Assembly (NCBI RefSeq): GCF_900143005.1
Contig: NZ_FRCS01000003.1
Span: forward strand, 620,001 to 684,000
Reading direction: 5' to 3'
DNA from: Cryptosporangium aurantiacum
GTDB lineage: Bacteria; Actinomycetota; Actinomycetes; Mycobacteriales; Cryptosporangiaceae
DNA length: 64,000 bases
A program made the translations under genes and the position numbers. Below the pieces are notes generated by a model. That model ran no database searches, was not told the origin of the DNA, and saw only the letters and a list, made by a program, of their open reading frames with translations. How positions within the stretch are numbered: position 1 is the first letter of the stretch; each line of letters begins with the position of its first letter. Positions 40,727-49,122 of this stretch are shown piece by piece.

Positions 40727-42574
40727 GTGTTTTCCAGGATTGGCCGACTGTTGCTCGCCGCCTTTCTGGCCCTGGGCGTCCTGGCGGTCGCCCGGCCGGC
40801 CGCAGCGGCGCCGCCGAGCTGCGTCCCGGCGACCGCGGCCTCGGCTGCGGACTACTTCAACCGCACGGTGCCGGGGAAACTCGCACGCGACGACGTGCCG
40901 GGCGCGGTCGTCTCGGTGGTGTCCGGCACCCAGACCGTGTTCACGCGGGGCTACGGAGAATCGGACGTCGCGGGGGGCGTCCCGATGTCCGCCGACGAGT
41001 CTCTCGTTCGCATCGCGTCGATCACCAAGCTGTTCACCGCGACCGCGGTGATGCAGCAGGTCGAGGCGGGCCGCCTCGACCTGGACGCGGACGTGAACAC
41101 GTACCTGAAGACGTTCCGGATCCCGCGGACCTACCCGGAACCGGTCCGGCTGCGTGACCTGCTCAACCACACGGCGGGGTTCGAGGACCGGATCATCGGC
41201 ACCGGCGCCCGCACCGCCGAGGACGTCGTCCCGCTCGGTGAGTACCTGGCCGACAACGTGCCGGCCCGGATCCGGCCGCCCGGCGTGGTCTCCGCGTACT
41301 CCAACTACGGCGCGGCGCTGGCCGGGTACCTGGTGACGCTGGTCAGCGGCGAGCCGTACGACCGGTACATCCAGCGGCACATTCTCACGCCGCTCGCGAT
41401 GGCGCACACGACCGCGTCCGAGCCGGTGCCTCGCGGGCTGAAGCTCGCGCGCAGCTACGGCGACGACGGCGACGTCGTGCCGTTCACGTTCGACCAGCTC
41501 ACGCCGGACGGAGCGATCAGCGCGACCGCATCGGACATGGCACGGTTCGCGATCGCCCACCTCAACCAGGGCCGGGGAATCCTCTCGCCGGCCACGACCG
41601 CGACGATGCACACCCGCTCGTTCTCGGCCGACCCGCGGCTCGGCGGCTACGCACACGGGTTCATCGACCGCACGGTCAACGGGCACCGCGTGCTCATGCA
41701 CGACGGCAGCTGGGAGGGGTTCGGCAGCGCGTTGCTGCTGGTCCCCGACTGCCGGGTCGCCGTGTTCTTCTCACTGAACTCCAGCGCGGGGTTCGAGGTG
41801 CTCGGTGAGGTCGTCGAGGGTTTCCTGGACCGGTTCGCGCCGGGTTCGGCCGGGCCGTCGACGTCGGGTCCCCGGGCGGAGCCGCCGCAGGCCGGCTTCT
41901 ACGCGCCGACCCGGCGCAACGCCTCCGGCGTCGAGAAACTGCTCACGCTGCTCGGTCCGGCGCGTCTGCGGGTGGAGTCCGACGGCACCCTGCGCTTCCG
42001 GAACAAGACGTGGACACCGTCCGGCGACGGTTCGTACCGCAACGAGGACGATCATCTGGTGGCGGTGTCCGGCTCGGACGGGGTGCGTTATGTCGGCACC
42101 GACGGGCCCACGTTCGAGCTCTTGGGCCGGACGCAGACGTTGCCGTTCAACCTCGGGGTGCTGCTGGTGTTCGCGGTGGCGGCGCTGAGTGCGCTGGTGG
42201 TGCCGATCGTGGGCGGTTACCGGCTGGCACGGCGCCGAGCCGCACGTCCAGGAACGCGGCGGACGTGGCGGGTGTCGCGCGGGCTGGCGGCATCGGCGGC
42301 GCTGCTCGGGTTGGCGTTCCTGATCGGGTTGGCCGCCTCCCTGTTCGGCGACACCAGCGCTTATCTGTACGGCGCGCCGCTGAGCTTCCGGCTGCTGTTC
42401 TGCCTGCCGCTGGTGGCGTTCGCGCTGGCAGCCGGGGCGGTGGGGTGCACGGTCGTCGGGTGGCGTGGCGCGGGTGTGCTGTCCCGGGTGCACCAGGTCG
42501 TGCTGCTGGTGGGGATCGGTGCGCTGACGTGGTTCTGCTGGCAGTGGAACCTGATCGGGTGGCAGTTCGCCTGA
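40727..42574 (+). CDS. Beta-lactamase-family serine hydrolase with C-terminal membrane domain
   Basis: A 615-residue exported protein: signal peptide (1-28, ending AAAAPP), penicillin-binding-protein-like domain with catalytic Ser98-x-x-Lys101 (ASITK), Tyr191-Ser-Asn193 (YSNYG) and HDG in place of KTG, a small beta domain (about 395-470), and four membrane segments at the end (475-497, 515-535, 545-575, 585-605). This is the class C/EstB type; such proteins act as peptidases or esterases on the outer face. GTG 40727 follows GGAGAAGGAG. A frame extending to 39806 only re-reads the kinase gene. Confidence 0.85.
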   Translation: MFSRIGRLLLAAFLALGVLAVARPAAAAPPSCVPATAASAADYFNRTVPGKLARDDVPGAVVSVVSGTQTVFTRGYGESDVAGGVPMSADESLVRIASITKLFTATAVMQQVEAGRLDLDADVNTYLKTFRIPRTYPEPVRLRDLLNHTAGFEDRIIGTGARTAEDVVPLGEYLADNVPARIRPPGVVSAYSNYGAALAGYLVTLVSGEPYDRYIQRHILTPLAMAHTTASEPVPRGLKLARSYGDDGDVVPFTFDQLTPDGAISATASDMARFAIAHLNQGRGILSPATTATMHTRSFSADPRLGGYAHGFIDRTVNGHRVLMHDGSWEGFGSALLLVPDCRVAVFFSLNSSAGFEVLGEVVEGFLDRFAPGSAGPSTSGPRAEPPQAGFYAPTRRNASGVEKLLTLLGPARLRVESDGTLRFRNKTWTPSGDGSYRNEDDHLVAVSGSDGVRYVGTDGPTFELLGRTQTLPFNLGVLLVFAVAALSALVVPIVGGYRLARRRAARPGTRRTWRVSRGLAASAALLGLAFLIGLAASLFGDTSAYLYGAPLSFRLLFCLPLVAFALAAGAVGCTVVGWRGAGVLSRVHQVVLLVGIGALTWFCWQWNLIGWQFA

Positions 42575-42591
42575 GCCGCTCAGCGGCGGGC

Positions 42592-42636
42592 GCCGCATAT
42601 TGCTGTTTCGGGTGCTCCGAAACAGCAATATGCGGC
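42592..42636. terminator. 20-bp perfect hairpin between convergent genes
   Basis: Arms 42592-42611 and 42617-42636 (GCCGCATATTGCTGTTTCGG and complement) with loop GTGCT, between the serine hydrolase and the second DUF2382 gene. It is notably AT-richer than its surroundings and lacks a T tract; a bidirectional terminator is likely. Confidence 0.75.
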
Positions 42637-42646
42637 TGGCTCCCGG

Positions 42647-43432
42647 TCAGCGCTCGTCGGTGTCGATCCGCTCCTTCCGGACCTGACCGCCGACGGTCTG
42701 CTCCTCGGTGACGGTCTCCGTCCCGAGGCGGACCCGCTCGACCGGCACGGCTTCCTTCTCCACGACCGGCTTCTCGGCGTGCAGCGTCACCTCGTGCTCA
42801 GCCTCGGAGATCGCCGGGCCGGAGAACGCCTGCTCGCGGTTGGCCTCGGAGATCGGCTCCCGCTCGACCCGGACGCGCTCGTGCGAGACCGGCACCGTCT
42901 TCTGGACGTTCTCGGTCACGACGTGCTTGCGCAGCCGCACCTGGCCGGCTTCGTGCGTCTCGGTGCCGACGTGCAGCCGCTCCTCGGATCGCGTCATCGC
43001 GTCGTCGGTGCGGCCGGTTCCGTGCTCGGACCGCCGGCCACCGTGGTCCCGGTCCCGGTCGGTGTCCCGATCGACGTCCGCGGCGTACGTGTCGCGGGTG
43101 CCGCTCGGGGTCGTGGGCAGGTGGTAGTGCCGGTAGAGCTCGGCGACCTGGGTCGGCGTCAGCGCGCCCTCGCTGCCGTCCGGGTCGATGCGCGGGGCGT
43201 CCTTCACCTGGGACTTGTCGACCGGGACGACGAGCCGGTCACCGCGGAGCTCCGCGCCGTCCAGCGGCACGAACGTCTCCCGCAGCCCGAACAGGCCGGT
43301 GTGGACGGTGGCGAACTGCGGCTGGTCGGTGCGGTCGTCCAGGTAGACCTGCTTGATCGCGCCGATCTTGTCGCCCGAGGGGTCGTACGCGGTCGAGTCG
43401 ATCAGCGACGGGATCTGCTCCTGAGTCACCAT
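42647..43432 (-). CDS. PRC-barrel / DUF2382 stress protein, copy 2
   Basis: A 261-residue close paralogue of the 11.4-kb protein: PRC barrel 1-80 (STAYDPSGDKIGAIKQVYLDD), Asp/Arg-rich linker (115-145: DVDRDTDRDRDHGG), and DUF2382 (about 148-258; RLRKHVVTENVQ, EAEHEVTLHAEKPVVEKEA). The two share long identical blocks, indicating recent duplication, whereas copy 3 next door has diverged. ATG 43432. Divergent from copy 3. Confidence 0.85.
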   Translation of the reverse strand: MVTQEQIPSLIDSTAYDPSGDKIGAIKQVYLDDRTDQPQFATVHTGLFGLRETFVPLDGAELRGDRLVVPVDKSQVKDAPRIDPDGSEGALTPTQVAELYRHYHLPTTPSGTRDTYAADVDRDTDRDRDHGGRRSEHGTGRTDDAMTRSEERLHVGTETHEAGQVRLRKHVVTENVQKTVPVSHERVRVEREPISEANREQAFSGPAISEAEHEVTLHAEKPVVEKEAVPVERVRLGTETVTEEQTVGGQVRKERIDTDER

Positions 43433-43739
43433 CGTGTGCTCTCCTCTCGGCTCCGGATGGGTTGTCGTATCGGCGATGCGCCGCAGGGATAGCCGGGCGA
43501 CAACGGGCTCTAAACGATCGAAAATAGTTTCTTTCCGTCTAAAGAGGACCGGAGGCCACTGCCCGTGACGGTCGGGTTACCGGGATCTGCCCTGCAAAAC
43601 CCGTGGATCGTGTGGCCCGCCGTCGCGCTCCGGCGCCGTCGAACACAATCGACGCAGGGCCGCGAGCCCTCGCCGGACGGTTTCCCTCACGCGAACACCG
43701 GCTACCCGTTACTCATCGTCGTCGCCAAGGGGGCATCCG
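43433..43739. promoter_or_regulatory. Divergent region between two DUF2382 genes with a SigB-like promoter
   Basis: GTTTCC (43680-43685) and GGCTAC (43700-43705), 14 nt apart, resemble SigB/SigF-type stress promoters and would start transcription about 28 nt before copy 3. The minus-strand side (43440-43530) is AT-richer and contains AAACGATCGAAAATAGTTT, with no clear promoter consensus. A short plus frame from 43565 looks non-coding. Confidence 0.35.
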
Positions 43740-44492
43740 GTGCCGGAAGAATGGAAAGCGGGCGAGCTGCTCGACCGGGACGTGCTCGATCGCCACGGGA
43801 CCCGGATCGGCTCCATCGAGCGTGTCTACCTGGACGCCCGCTCGGGAGCCCCGTCGTTCGTCGCGATCCACACCGGACTGCTGAGCCGGTCACCGAGCGT
43901 CGTCCCGCTGACGGGCGCGACCACCCGGGACGGGGCGCTGGTGCTGCCGCTCGACAAGGCCCGGGTGAAGGGCGCGCCGCCGGTCGAGCCGGCGGGGCAG
44001 AACGGAGGGCTCTCCCCCGGCCAGGAGCGGGCCCTGCGCACGTTCTACGCCGTCACCCCCGAGGTCGCGCCGACACCGGCGCCAGCACCACCGCCTGCAC
44101 CAGCGCCGGAGCCGGACCGCGAGCGGGCTCCGGACGACGCGATGACCCGCTCGGAGGAGCAGCTCCGCGTCCACACCGAGAACCACCCCACCGGGCGGGC
44201 GCGGCTCCGGAAGTACGTGGTCACCGAGGACGTCCAGGTGACCGTGCCGGTGTCGCGCGAGGAGTTCCGCGTCGAGTGGGAGCCGATCGATCCGGACGAG
44301 ACCCCGGCGCCCACCGACGACGACCCCGCCGACGATGACGGCCTCACGCTCCATGCCGAGCGCGTCGTCGTCCGAACCGAGACGGTGCCGACCGAACGCG
44401 TCCGCCTGACGAAGGAACAGGTCACCGAAGACCGGACCGTCACCGACCAGGTGCGCCGGGAGAAGATCGACCTCGACCGACCGGAGCAGTGA
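43740..44492 (+). CDS. PRC-barrel / DUF2382 stress protein, copy 3 (diverged)
   Basis: A 250-residue third family member: PRC barrel (about 7-80; LDRDVLDRHGTRIGSIERVYLDA), a Pro/Ala linker (109-124), a DAMTRSEEQLRVHTE block shared with the other copies, and DUF2382 (about 150-248) shortened by an acidic insert (DDDPADDDG). It shares only the motif skeleton with copies 1 and 2. GTG 43740 follows AAGGGGG. Ends 3 bp before the convergent esterase gene. Confidence 0.82.
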   Translation: MPEEWKAGELLDRDVLDRHGTRIGSIERVYLDARSGAPSFVAIHTGLLSRSPSVVPLTGATTRDGALVLPLDKARVKGAPPVEPAGQNGGLSPGQERALRTFYAVTPEVAPTPAPAPPPAPAPEPDRERAPDDAMTRSEEQLRVHTENHPTGRARLRKYVVTEDVQVTVPVSREEFRVEWEPIDPDETPAPTDDDPADDDGLTLHAERVVVRTETVPTERVRLTKEQVTEDRTVTDQVRREKIDLDRPEQ

Positions 44493-44495
44493 CGG

Positions 44496-45491
44496 TCAGA
44501 CCGGCACTCCCAGCGCGTTCGCCAGCATCGGCCAGGAGTTCTTGAACTCCCGCTGCCAGTACGGCCAGGTGTGTGTGCCCTTGCCGTAGAGGCGGACGGT
44601 CATCGGTAGGCCGGCCGCGCGCGCCTTCGTCACGAAGCTCTGCGTGGTGAGCAGCGCCGCGGTTTCCTGCCAGACGAAGTTGTTGTTCTGGTCGAGGTCG
44701 GCGGCTCTTCCGTCACCGCAGGAGACGTAGAGCTGCGTGCCGCGCAAGCCGTTGAGCAGGTTGGCCGGGTTGTGCGCCTGCCAGACGTTGCGGTTCAGGA
44801 TCGAGCTGCCCCACAGCGTGTTGAGGCTCTCGCCGGCCTGCGTCCGCATCCACTCCACCGCGGCCGGACCGCCCGGCACCAGCGTGTCGAGCAGCCCGCT
44901 GTAGGACGCCGCGGCCTTGAACATGCCGGGGTGGCGCCCGGCGTAGGAGAACGACCCGAACCCACCGACGGACAGCCCGGCGATCGCGCGGGTGGTCGAT
45001 CCGCGGTAGCCACGCTCGATGATCTGCTGCAACTCGTTGATGTGGTACGTCTCGTACTTGGGTCCCCCGCCGCTCCGCGGGTCGCTGTAGTACCCGGCGA
45101 GCCCGTCGCTGGGCATCACGACCAGGACGTTGCGGTGGTGGAAGAAGTCGTAGACGTCGGTGAACGCGGTCCACGACTTGTAGTCCTGCGGCTCGCAGCA
45201 GCCGTGCATGAGGTAGAGCGTCGGCCACTTGCGGTCGGGCTGGGTGAAGTAGTCCTTCGGCAGCAGCAGCCGGGCGGTCGTCCGGCCCTTCATCGCCGGC
45301 GAGTCGATGACGATGTCGAGCTTCTGCCACTCGACGAACGTCTCGCTCACCACCCGGGCGCCGTCGTCGGCGATGCCCTTGGAGAGTCCGCCCACGTCCG
45401 CGAAGGCCGGAACTGCCCTGACCGCGGACAGCCCGGTCGCCACCAGCGCGGCGACGATCGCGGACACCAGGAACACCCGTAACCGCGACAT
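44496..45491 (-). CDS. Secreted Ag85/esterase-D-like hydrolase
   Basis: A 331-residue protein with signal peptide (1-31, ending VPAFA). The alpha/beta domain has LYLMHGCCEPQDYKSW (92-107), nucleophile Ser174 in AGLSVGGFGS, and a C-terminal His in GKGTHTWPYW with upstream acid in SCGDGR. This is the tannase/esterase-D/antigen 85 branch; in mycobacteria such enzymes acylate trehalose and the wall. The organism shows no other mycolate genes here, so a general esterase is safer. The Cys pair CC at 98-99 may form a disulfide with another Cys (SCGDG). Confidence 0.82.
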   Translation of the reverse strand: MSRLRVFLVSAIVAALVATGLSAVRAVPAFADVGGLSKGIADDGARVVSETFVEWQKLDIVIDSPAMKGRTTARLLLPKDYFTQPDRKWPTLYLMHGCCEPQDYKSWTAFTDVYDFFHHRNVLVVMPSDGLAGYYSDPRSGGGPKYETYHINELQQIIERGYRGSTTRAIAGLSVGGFGSFSYAGRHPGMFKAAASYSGLLDTLVPGGPAAVEWMRTQAGESLNTLWGSSILNRNVWQAHNPANLLNGLRGTQLYVSCGDGRAADLDQNNNFVWQETAALLTTQSFVTKARAAGLPMTVRLYGKGTHTWPYWQREFKNSWPMLANALGVPV

Positions 45492-45812
45492 CCGCCGCCT
45501 CCTTGCGACACACCACAGTGAACACTCGGCGGCTCAGTGTAGGAATCGCAGCGCTTCCGCACCGTGATTTTGCCATCTTTGCATGGCGGAATCGATCGAG
45601 TACGGCACGAACGGGGACTCGGCGCGCCCCGCAGAGCATTCACTCTCGGGCCATTGCAACGCTCGTTGCATTGGCTCACAGAGCGATTGCAACAATATTC
45701 TGGCTGTGGGCTGGGAGTTTGCTCTTTCTACGCAACTCTGATGTTGCCTGATCTTTGAACGCAACGTAGCTTTTGCGTTGTCGGAAACACCAGCCACACC
45801 GAGGAGCCCACG
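45492..45812. promoter_or_regulatory. AT-rich divergent region with inverted repeats
   Basis: This 321-bp gap is clearly lower in GC than its flanks from about 45535. It holds TGCAACG-CT-CGTTGCA (45655-45670; arms extend to 11 bp with one mismatch), a further TTGCAACAATATTC (45687-45700), and AACGCAA...TTGCGTT around 45758-45780, just before the DUF4097 gene. The recurring TTGCAACG/CGTTGC units look like a regulator's sites. No convincing gene; short frames here lack ribosome-binding sites. Confidence 0.45.
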
Positions 45813-46475
45813 ATGACCACGTTCGCCACCCCCGCCCCGATCACCGCCCAGCTGCGCGTCCCGGCCGGCCGGGTCCAGTTCATCGCCGCCGACCGCGCCG
45901 ACACCACGGTCGAGGTCCGGCCCGCCAACGCTTCCAAGAACCGCGACGTGAAGACCGCCGAGCAGACCACCGTCGACTACGCCGACGGCGTGCTGCGGAT
46001 CCAGACCCCGGCGGGTAACTCGCTGCTCGGCCCGTCGGGCGCGGTGGAGGTCACCGTCCAGCTGCCGGCCGGGTCCCGGGTCGAGACGCGGGCGGAGGCT
46101 ACCGAGTTCCGCGCCGTCGGACGGCTGGGTGAGGTCGCCGTCAACGGCGCCTATCAGCGGATCAAGATCGACGAGGCCGCGAGCGTGCGGCTGAGCGCGG
46201 TCGACGGTGACGTCGAGGTCGGGCGGCTCACCGGACCGGCGGAGATCAGCACCCAGCGCGGTGACGTCCGGGTCGCCGAGGCCGGGCCGGGCACGGTCGT
46301 GCTGAGCACCCTGTCCGGCGACATCCAGGTCAGCGCCGCCGCGGGTGTCTCGGCCTCACTGGACGCCGGCACCGGCTACGGCCGGATCAGCAACGCGCTG
46401 AAGAACGACGGCGGCCCCGGCCTGGAGATCCGGGCCACGACCTCCCACGGCGACATCACCGCCCGCAGCCTCTGA
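45813..46475 (+). CDS. Cytosolic DUF4097 beta-solenoid protein
   Basis: A 220-residue protein with no signal peptide, composed of short strands with periodic hydrophobics (EVRPANASKN, VTVQLPAGSRVETRAEATEF, VNGAYQRIKIDEAASVRLSAVDGDVEVG, ISTQRGDVRVAEA, LSTLSGDIQVSAA, ATTSHGDITARSL), the DUF4097 pattern. Function unknown. Ribosome-binding site GAGGAG 9 nt upstream of ATG 45813. The lipoprotein at 12.2 kb is a distant relative. Single-gene unit with an AT-rich, repeat-bearing promoter region. Confidence 0.8.
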   Translation: MTTFATPAPITAQLRVPAGRVQFIAADRADTTVEVRPANASKNRDVKTAEQTTVDYADGVLRIQTPAGNSLLGPSGAVEVTVQLPAGSRVETRAEATEFRAVGRLGEVAVNGAYQRIKIDEAASVRLSAVDGDVEVGRLTGPAEISTQRGDVRVAEAGPGTVVLSTLSGDIQVSAAAGVSASLDAGTGYGRISNALKNDGGPGLEIRATTSHGDITARSL

Positions 46476-46497
46476 CCCGCTGCAGGAAAGGCCGAAC

Positions 46498-46542
46498 AGG
46501 GCCGTCAGACCCCACCGGGGTCCGGCGGCCCTGAGCCTTTTT
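46498..46542 (+). terminator. Terminator of the DUF4097 gene
   Basis: Two-part stem AGGGCCG/CGGCCCT (46498-46504, 46526-46532) and GACCCC-ACC-GGGGTC (46508-46522) followed by GAGCC and TTTTT (46538-46542). Confidence 0.8.
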
Positions 46543-46568
46543 CCGGAGGCCCTGAGCCTTTTTCCGGA
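46527..46568 (+). repeat. 21-bp tandem duplication over the terminator tail
   Basis: GGCCCTGAGCCTTTTTCCGGA is present twice in direct contact (46527-46547 and 46548-46568), so the 3' arm and T tract of the terminator are duplicated. Confidence 0.9.
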
Positions 46569-46636
46569 GGCCCCGCGCGGCACAGCCCCGACCGCGGGCT
46601 ATAACCGAGGGGCACCGTCGCGCCGGGAGGACCCCC

Positions 46637-47278
46637 ATGCCCCACCTGTTGCACCTCGACTCGTCCGCCGACCTGGCGGGCTCCCGCTCCCGGGCGATCA
46701 CCGCCGCGTTCGCGAAAGCGTGGTCCGATCGCGGGGCCGACCACACGATCACCTACCGCGACCTGCACACCGACCCGCTGCCGCGGCTCTCGAGCACCGC
46801 GCTGCACTGGGCGCCCCGGCTGCGCACCGCCGACGAGACCGCGCCGGCCGCGGACGAAGCGCTGCAGCAGACGATCCTCGACGAACTGCTCGCCGCCGAC
46901 GTCCTGCTGGTCGGGGCGCCGATGTACAACTACTCGCTGCCGTCGACGCTGAAGACCTGGATCGACTACGTGCACGTCCCGGGCATCACGACGACGTTCG
47001 ACGCGACGCCGAGTCAGCCGCTGGCCGGCCGTCCGGCGGTGGTCGTGACCAGCGCGGGCGGGTCGTACGTCGAGGGGTCGCCGACCGCCGGGTGGGACCA
47101 CCTGACGCCGGTGCTGGAAATCGTCCTCGGCACCGCGCTCGGCATGGCGGTCACCGTGATCGCGACCGAGCTGACGCTGGCTCCGCGCATCCCCGACCTC
47201 GCCGCGCAGGTGCCGCACAGCGAAGCCCTGCTCACCACCGCCCTGGATCGCGCCACCGCACTCGGGGCGACGATCTAA
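46637..47278 (+). CDS. azoR: FMN-dependent NADH-azoreductase
   Basis: A 213-residue flavodoxin-fold enzyme: HLLHLDSSADLAGSRSRAITAAF (3-25) is the FMN phosphate loop, VLLVGAPMYNYSLPSTLKTWIDYV (89-112) the flavin-ring region, and VVVTSAGGSYVEGSPTAGWDHL (134-155) the second FMN contact. AzoR-type enzymes reduce azo compounds and quinones with NAD(P)H and protect against quinone stress. ATG 46637 follows GGGAGGA. Its stop overlaps the stop of the convergent phosphodiesterase gene by 3-4 bp. Confidence 0.88.
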   Translation: MPHLLHLDSSADLAGSRSRAITAAFAKAWSDRGADHTITYRDLHTDPLPRLSSTALHWAPRLRTADETAPAADEALQQTILDELLAADVLLVGAPMYNYSLPSTLKTWIDYVHVPGITTTFDATPSQPLAGRPAVVVTSAGGSYVEGSPTAGWDHLTPVLEIVLGTALGMAVTVIATELTLAPRIPDLAAQVPHSEALLTTALDRATALGATI

Positions 47279-48123
47279 CGGGCCGTCATGAACGCGCGCA
47301 GCGCCGCGAGGTCGTCGGTACCCAGGTAGTCGACCTCGGCGGCGCGCATCTCGCGCCAGAACGCGCGACGCGTCCGCCGGGAGCGTGCGGGCACACCCCA
47401 GAACCGCACGGTGCGCCCCTCCGCGTGCGCCCTGGCGACCCACTCGCGGAGCTTCGCCCGCTCCTCGTCCGGCATCTCACCGCGGCCGTCCCAGCGGAAC
47501 TTCCAGTCCCACTTCTCGCTGCACAGCGGCACCAGCGAGGCCGGTGCGTCGCTGCCGATCGCCGCGAGCGTGCCGTCGCAGGCCGCGTACCGCACGGGTG
47601 CGGCGGCCAGCGCCTCCCGCGGCGGCTTGCCGGAGATCACGACGGTCACCGCGCCGGGGTGGATCTCGTCGCCCGAGAAGCAGGTCAGCATGTCCTGGTA
47701 GTGCTCCAGCTCGGCGGCGAGCAGTTCCCAGCACCACTCCGGGTCGCTCTTGACCTCGACCAGCAGCTGGAATGGCCGGTCGTAACCCGGCAGAACCCCG
47801 CCGTTCGCGGCGACCCGTCGCGCCAGCGGTTCGAGGTACAGGCCGCGGAGTGTCCGCCAGTACTCCAGGTCCTCCGCGTCGTGCCCGACGAGCAGCCGGG
47901 TGACCCCCTCGTCGTCCTCGTGTGGCCAGACGTCCACCTCGACGCTGGTGTACCCCTGGTCGAGCGCCGCCAGCAGCGGCCGGTGGTGCCGGTAGTCGTT
48001 GTGCGCGTGGCCGCCGACCAGCGGACCCCACCGGCGGTTCCGGACGTGGGTCGCGGCACCGACGCCGACCGCGATCACCACCACGACGGCCAGGCCGGCC
48101 AGCACGATCGCTAACGAGGACAT
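47275..48123 (-). CDS. GDPD/PI-PLC-like phosphodiesterase, membrane anchored
   Basis: A 282-residue protein with an N-terminal anchor (4-24). TIM-barrel phosphodiesterase motifs are visible: H39-A-H41-N-D-Y, VEVDVW (Glu62, Asp64) and GHD (His81), later LLVEVKSD and YAACDGTL. This is the PI-PLC/GDPD superfamily; substrate may be a glycerophosphodiester or phosphoinositide-like lipid outside the cell. ATG 48123. The C-terminal FWGVPARSRRTRRAFW block and GTDD...L end match this bacterial subgroup. Separated by 30 bp from the next minus-strand gene upstream. Confidence 0.78.
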   Translation of the reverse strand: MSSLAIVLAGLAVVVVIAVGVGAATHVRNRRWGPLVGGHAHNDYRHHRPLLAALDQGYTSVEVDVWPHEDDEGVTRLLVGHDAEDLEYWRTLRGLYLEPLARRVAANGGVLPGYDRPFQLLVEVKSDPEWCWELLAAELEHYQDMLTCFSGDEIHPGAVTVVISGKPPREALAAAPVRYAACDGTLAAIGSDAPASLVPLCSEKWDWKFRWDGRGEMPDEERAKLREWVARAHAEGRTVRFWGVPARSRRTRRAFWREMRAAEVDYLGTDDLAALRAFMTAR

Positions 48124-48153
48124 GCGAGAAGACTTACCAACCGACCGGCCCGA

Positions 48154-49056
48154 CTAACTTTCGTGGGCCCGGAAGAAGTCCCAGATCTCGGCCGTGGCGT
48201 CGAGTTCGGTGGTCGGCCGGTCGGCTCCCCGGCGGACGGCGTCCCCACCGGGCCAGGCGTGGCCACCGCCGGCGACGGTGTCCAGCCGCACCTCCGTACC
48301 CGCTGCGCAGCCCGTGTACCGAACGGTCGTGATCGCTCCCCGGGTGGTGCGGACCGGCTCGCCGGCGCAGCGGTCGGTTCGCGTCCAGAACTCGACGGCG
48401 TCCGTCACCGAACGGTGCGATCCGGCTCGCTCCTCGCTCGCGATCCGCGATTTCGAGGTGCCCCCGGTGTACGGGACGACGTCGTCCGCATCGCCGTGGA
48501 TCGTGTAGACCGGCAGCGGGCGGGCGGGTTCGCAGCTCGGCACGTTCAGAGCCCCGGATACTGGTGCGATCGCAGTGATCCGGTCGGCGAGCTCGCACCC
48601 GAGCCGGTAGCTGAGCATCGCGCCGTTGGAGAACCCGGTCACGTACACCCGGCCGGCGCCGAACCGCTCGGTCAGCGCGTCGATCAGCGTCCGCACGAAC
48701 CCCACGTCGTCGACGTCGTGGTCGCGGGCGTAGGAGCAGCACGTCCCGGCGTTCCAGGTCTTCAGCGACGTCCGGCCGGAGCCGTCCGGGTACACCGCGA
48801 GGAAACCCTCCCGGTCGGCGAGCGCGCTGAAACCGGTCTGCTCGGCGACCTGGCTGCCGTTCCCTCCCCCGCCGTGCAGCACGATCACGGCCGGCACGCC
48901 GGTACGTCCCTCGACCGCGGCGGGCACGTGCACCTGGTAGGTCCGCTCGACGTCGCCGACCCGCACCGTGTACCCGCGGGCGTCGTCGGTCGGCTCGTCG
49001 CGTCCGCATCCCGCCAGCGTCAGAACCAGCAGCAGCACCACCGCTATCGATCGCAT
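48154..49056 (-). CDS. PHB-depolymerase/feruloyl-esterase-family lipoprotein
   Basis: A 300-residue exported esterase. Signal peptide with lipobox LAGC (Cys17); domain start YQVHVPAAVEG, oxyanion VLHGGGGNGSQ (59-69), WNAGTCCSYAR with paired Cys, nucleophile Ser143 in VTGFSNGAML, acid region IHGDADDVVPY and His in GGGHAWPGG. The family (LpqC/CE1) hydrolyses poly-hydroxyalkanoate or feruloyl esters. ATG 49056 is preferred because the signal peptide begins there; GTG 49074 adds six residues. Divergent from the CHASE kinase gene over 66 bp. Confidence 0.85.
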   Translation of the reverse strand: MRSIAVVLLLVLTLAGCGRDEPTDDARGYTVRVGDVERTYQVHVPAAVEGRTGVPAVIVLHGGGGNGSQVAEQTGFSALADREGFLAVYPDGSGRTSLKTWNAGTCCSYARDHDVDDVGFVRTLIDALTERFGAGRVYVTGFSNGAMLSYRLGCELADRITAIAPVSGALNVPSCEPARPLPVYTIHGDADDVVPYTGGTSKSRIASEERAGSHRSVTDAVEFWTRTDRCAGEPVRTTRGAITTVRYTGCAAGTEVRLDTVAGGGHAWPGGDAVRRGADRPTTELDATAEIWDFFRAHES

Positions 49057-49122
49057 CACCCGAGCGTGCACCACCGAGGCGACAGAACCTCAGACGAGAC
49101 GTCCGCCCGTCGATGGGAAGAC

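Noticed and set aside
46527-46568. CRISPR-like direct repeat
   Set aside because: Only two copies in direct contact without spacers; a simple tandem duplication.
48163-49122. 320-residue N-terminal extension of the CHASE kinase
   Set aside because: It is the antisense of the PHB-type esterase gene, which has a signal peptide, lipobox and catalytic motifs.
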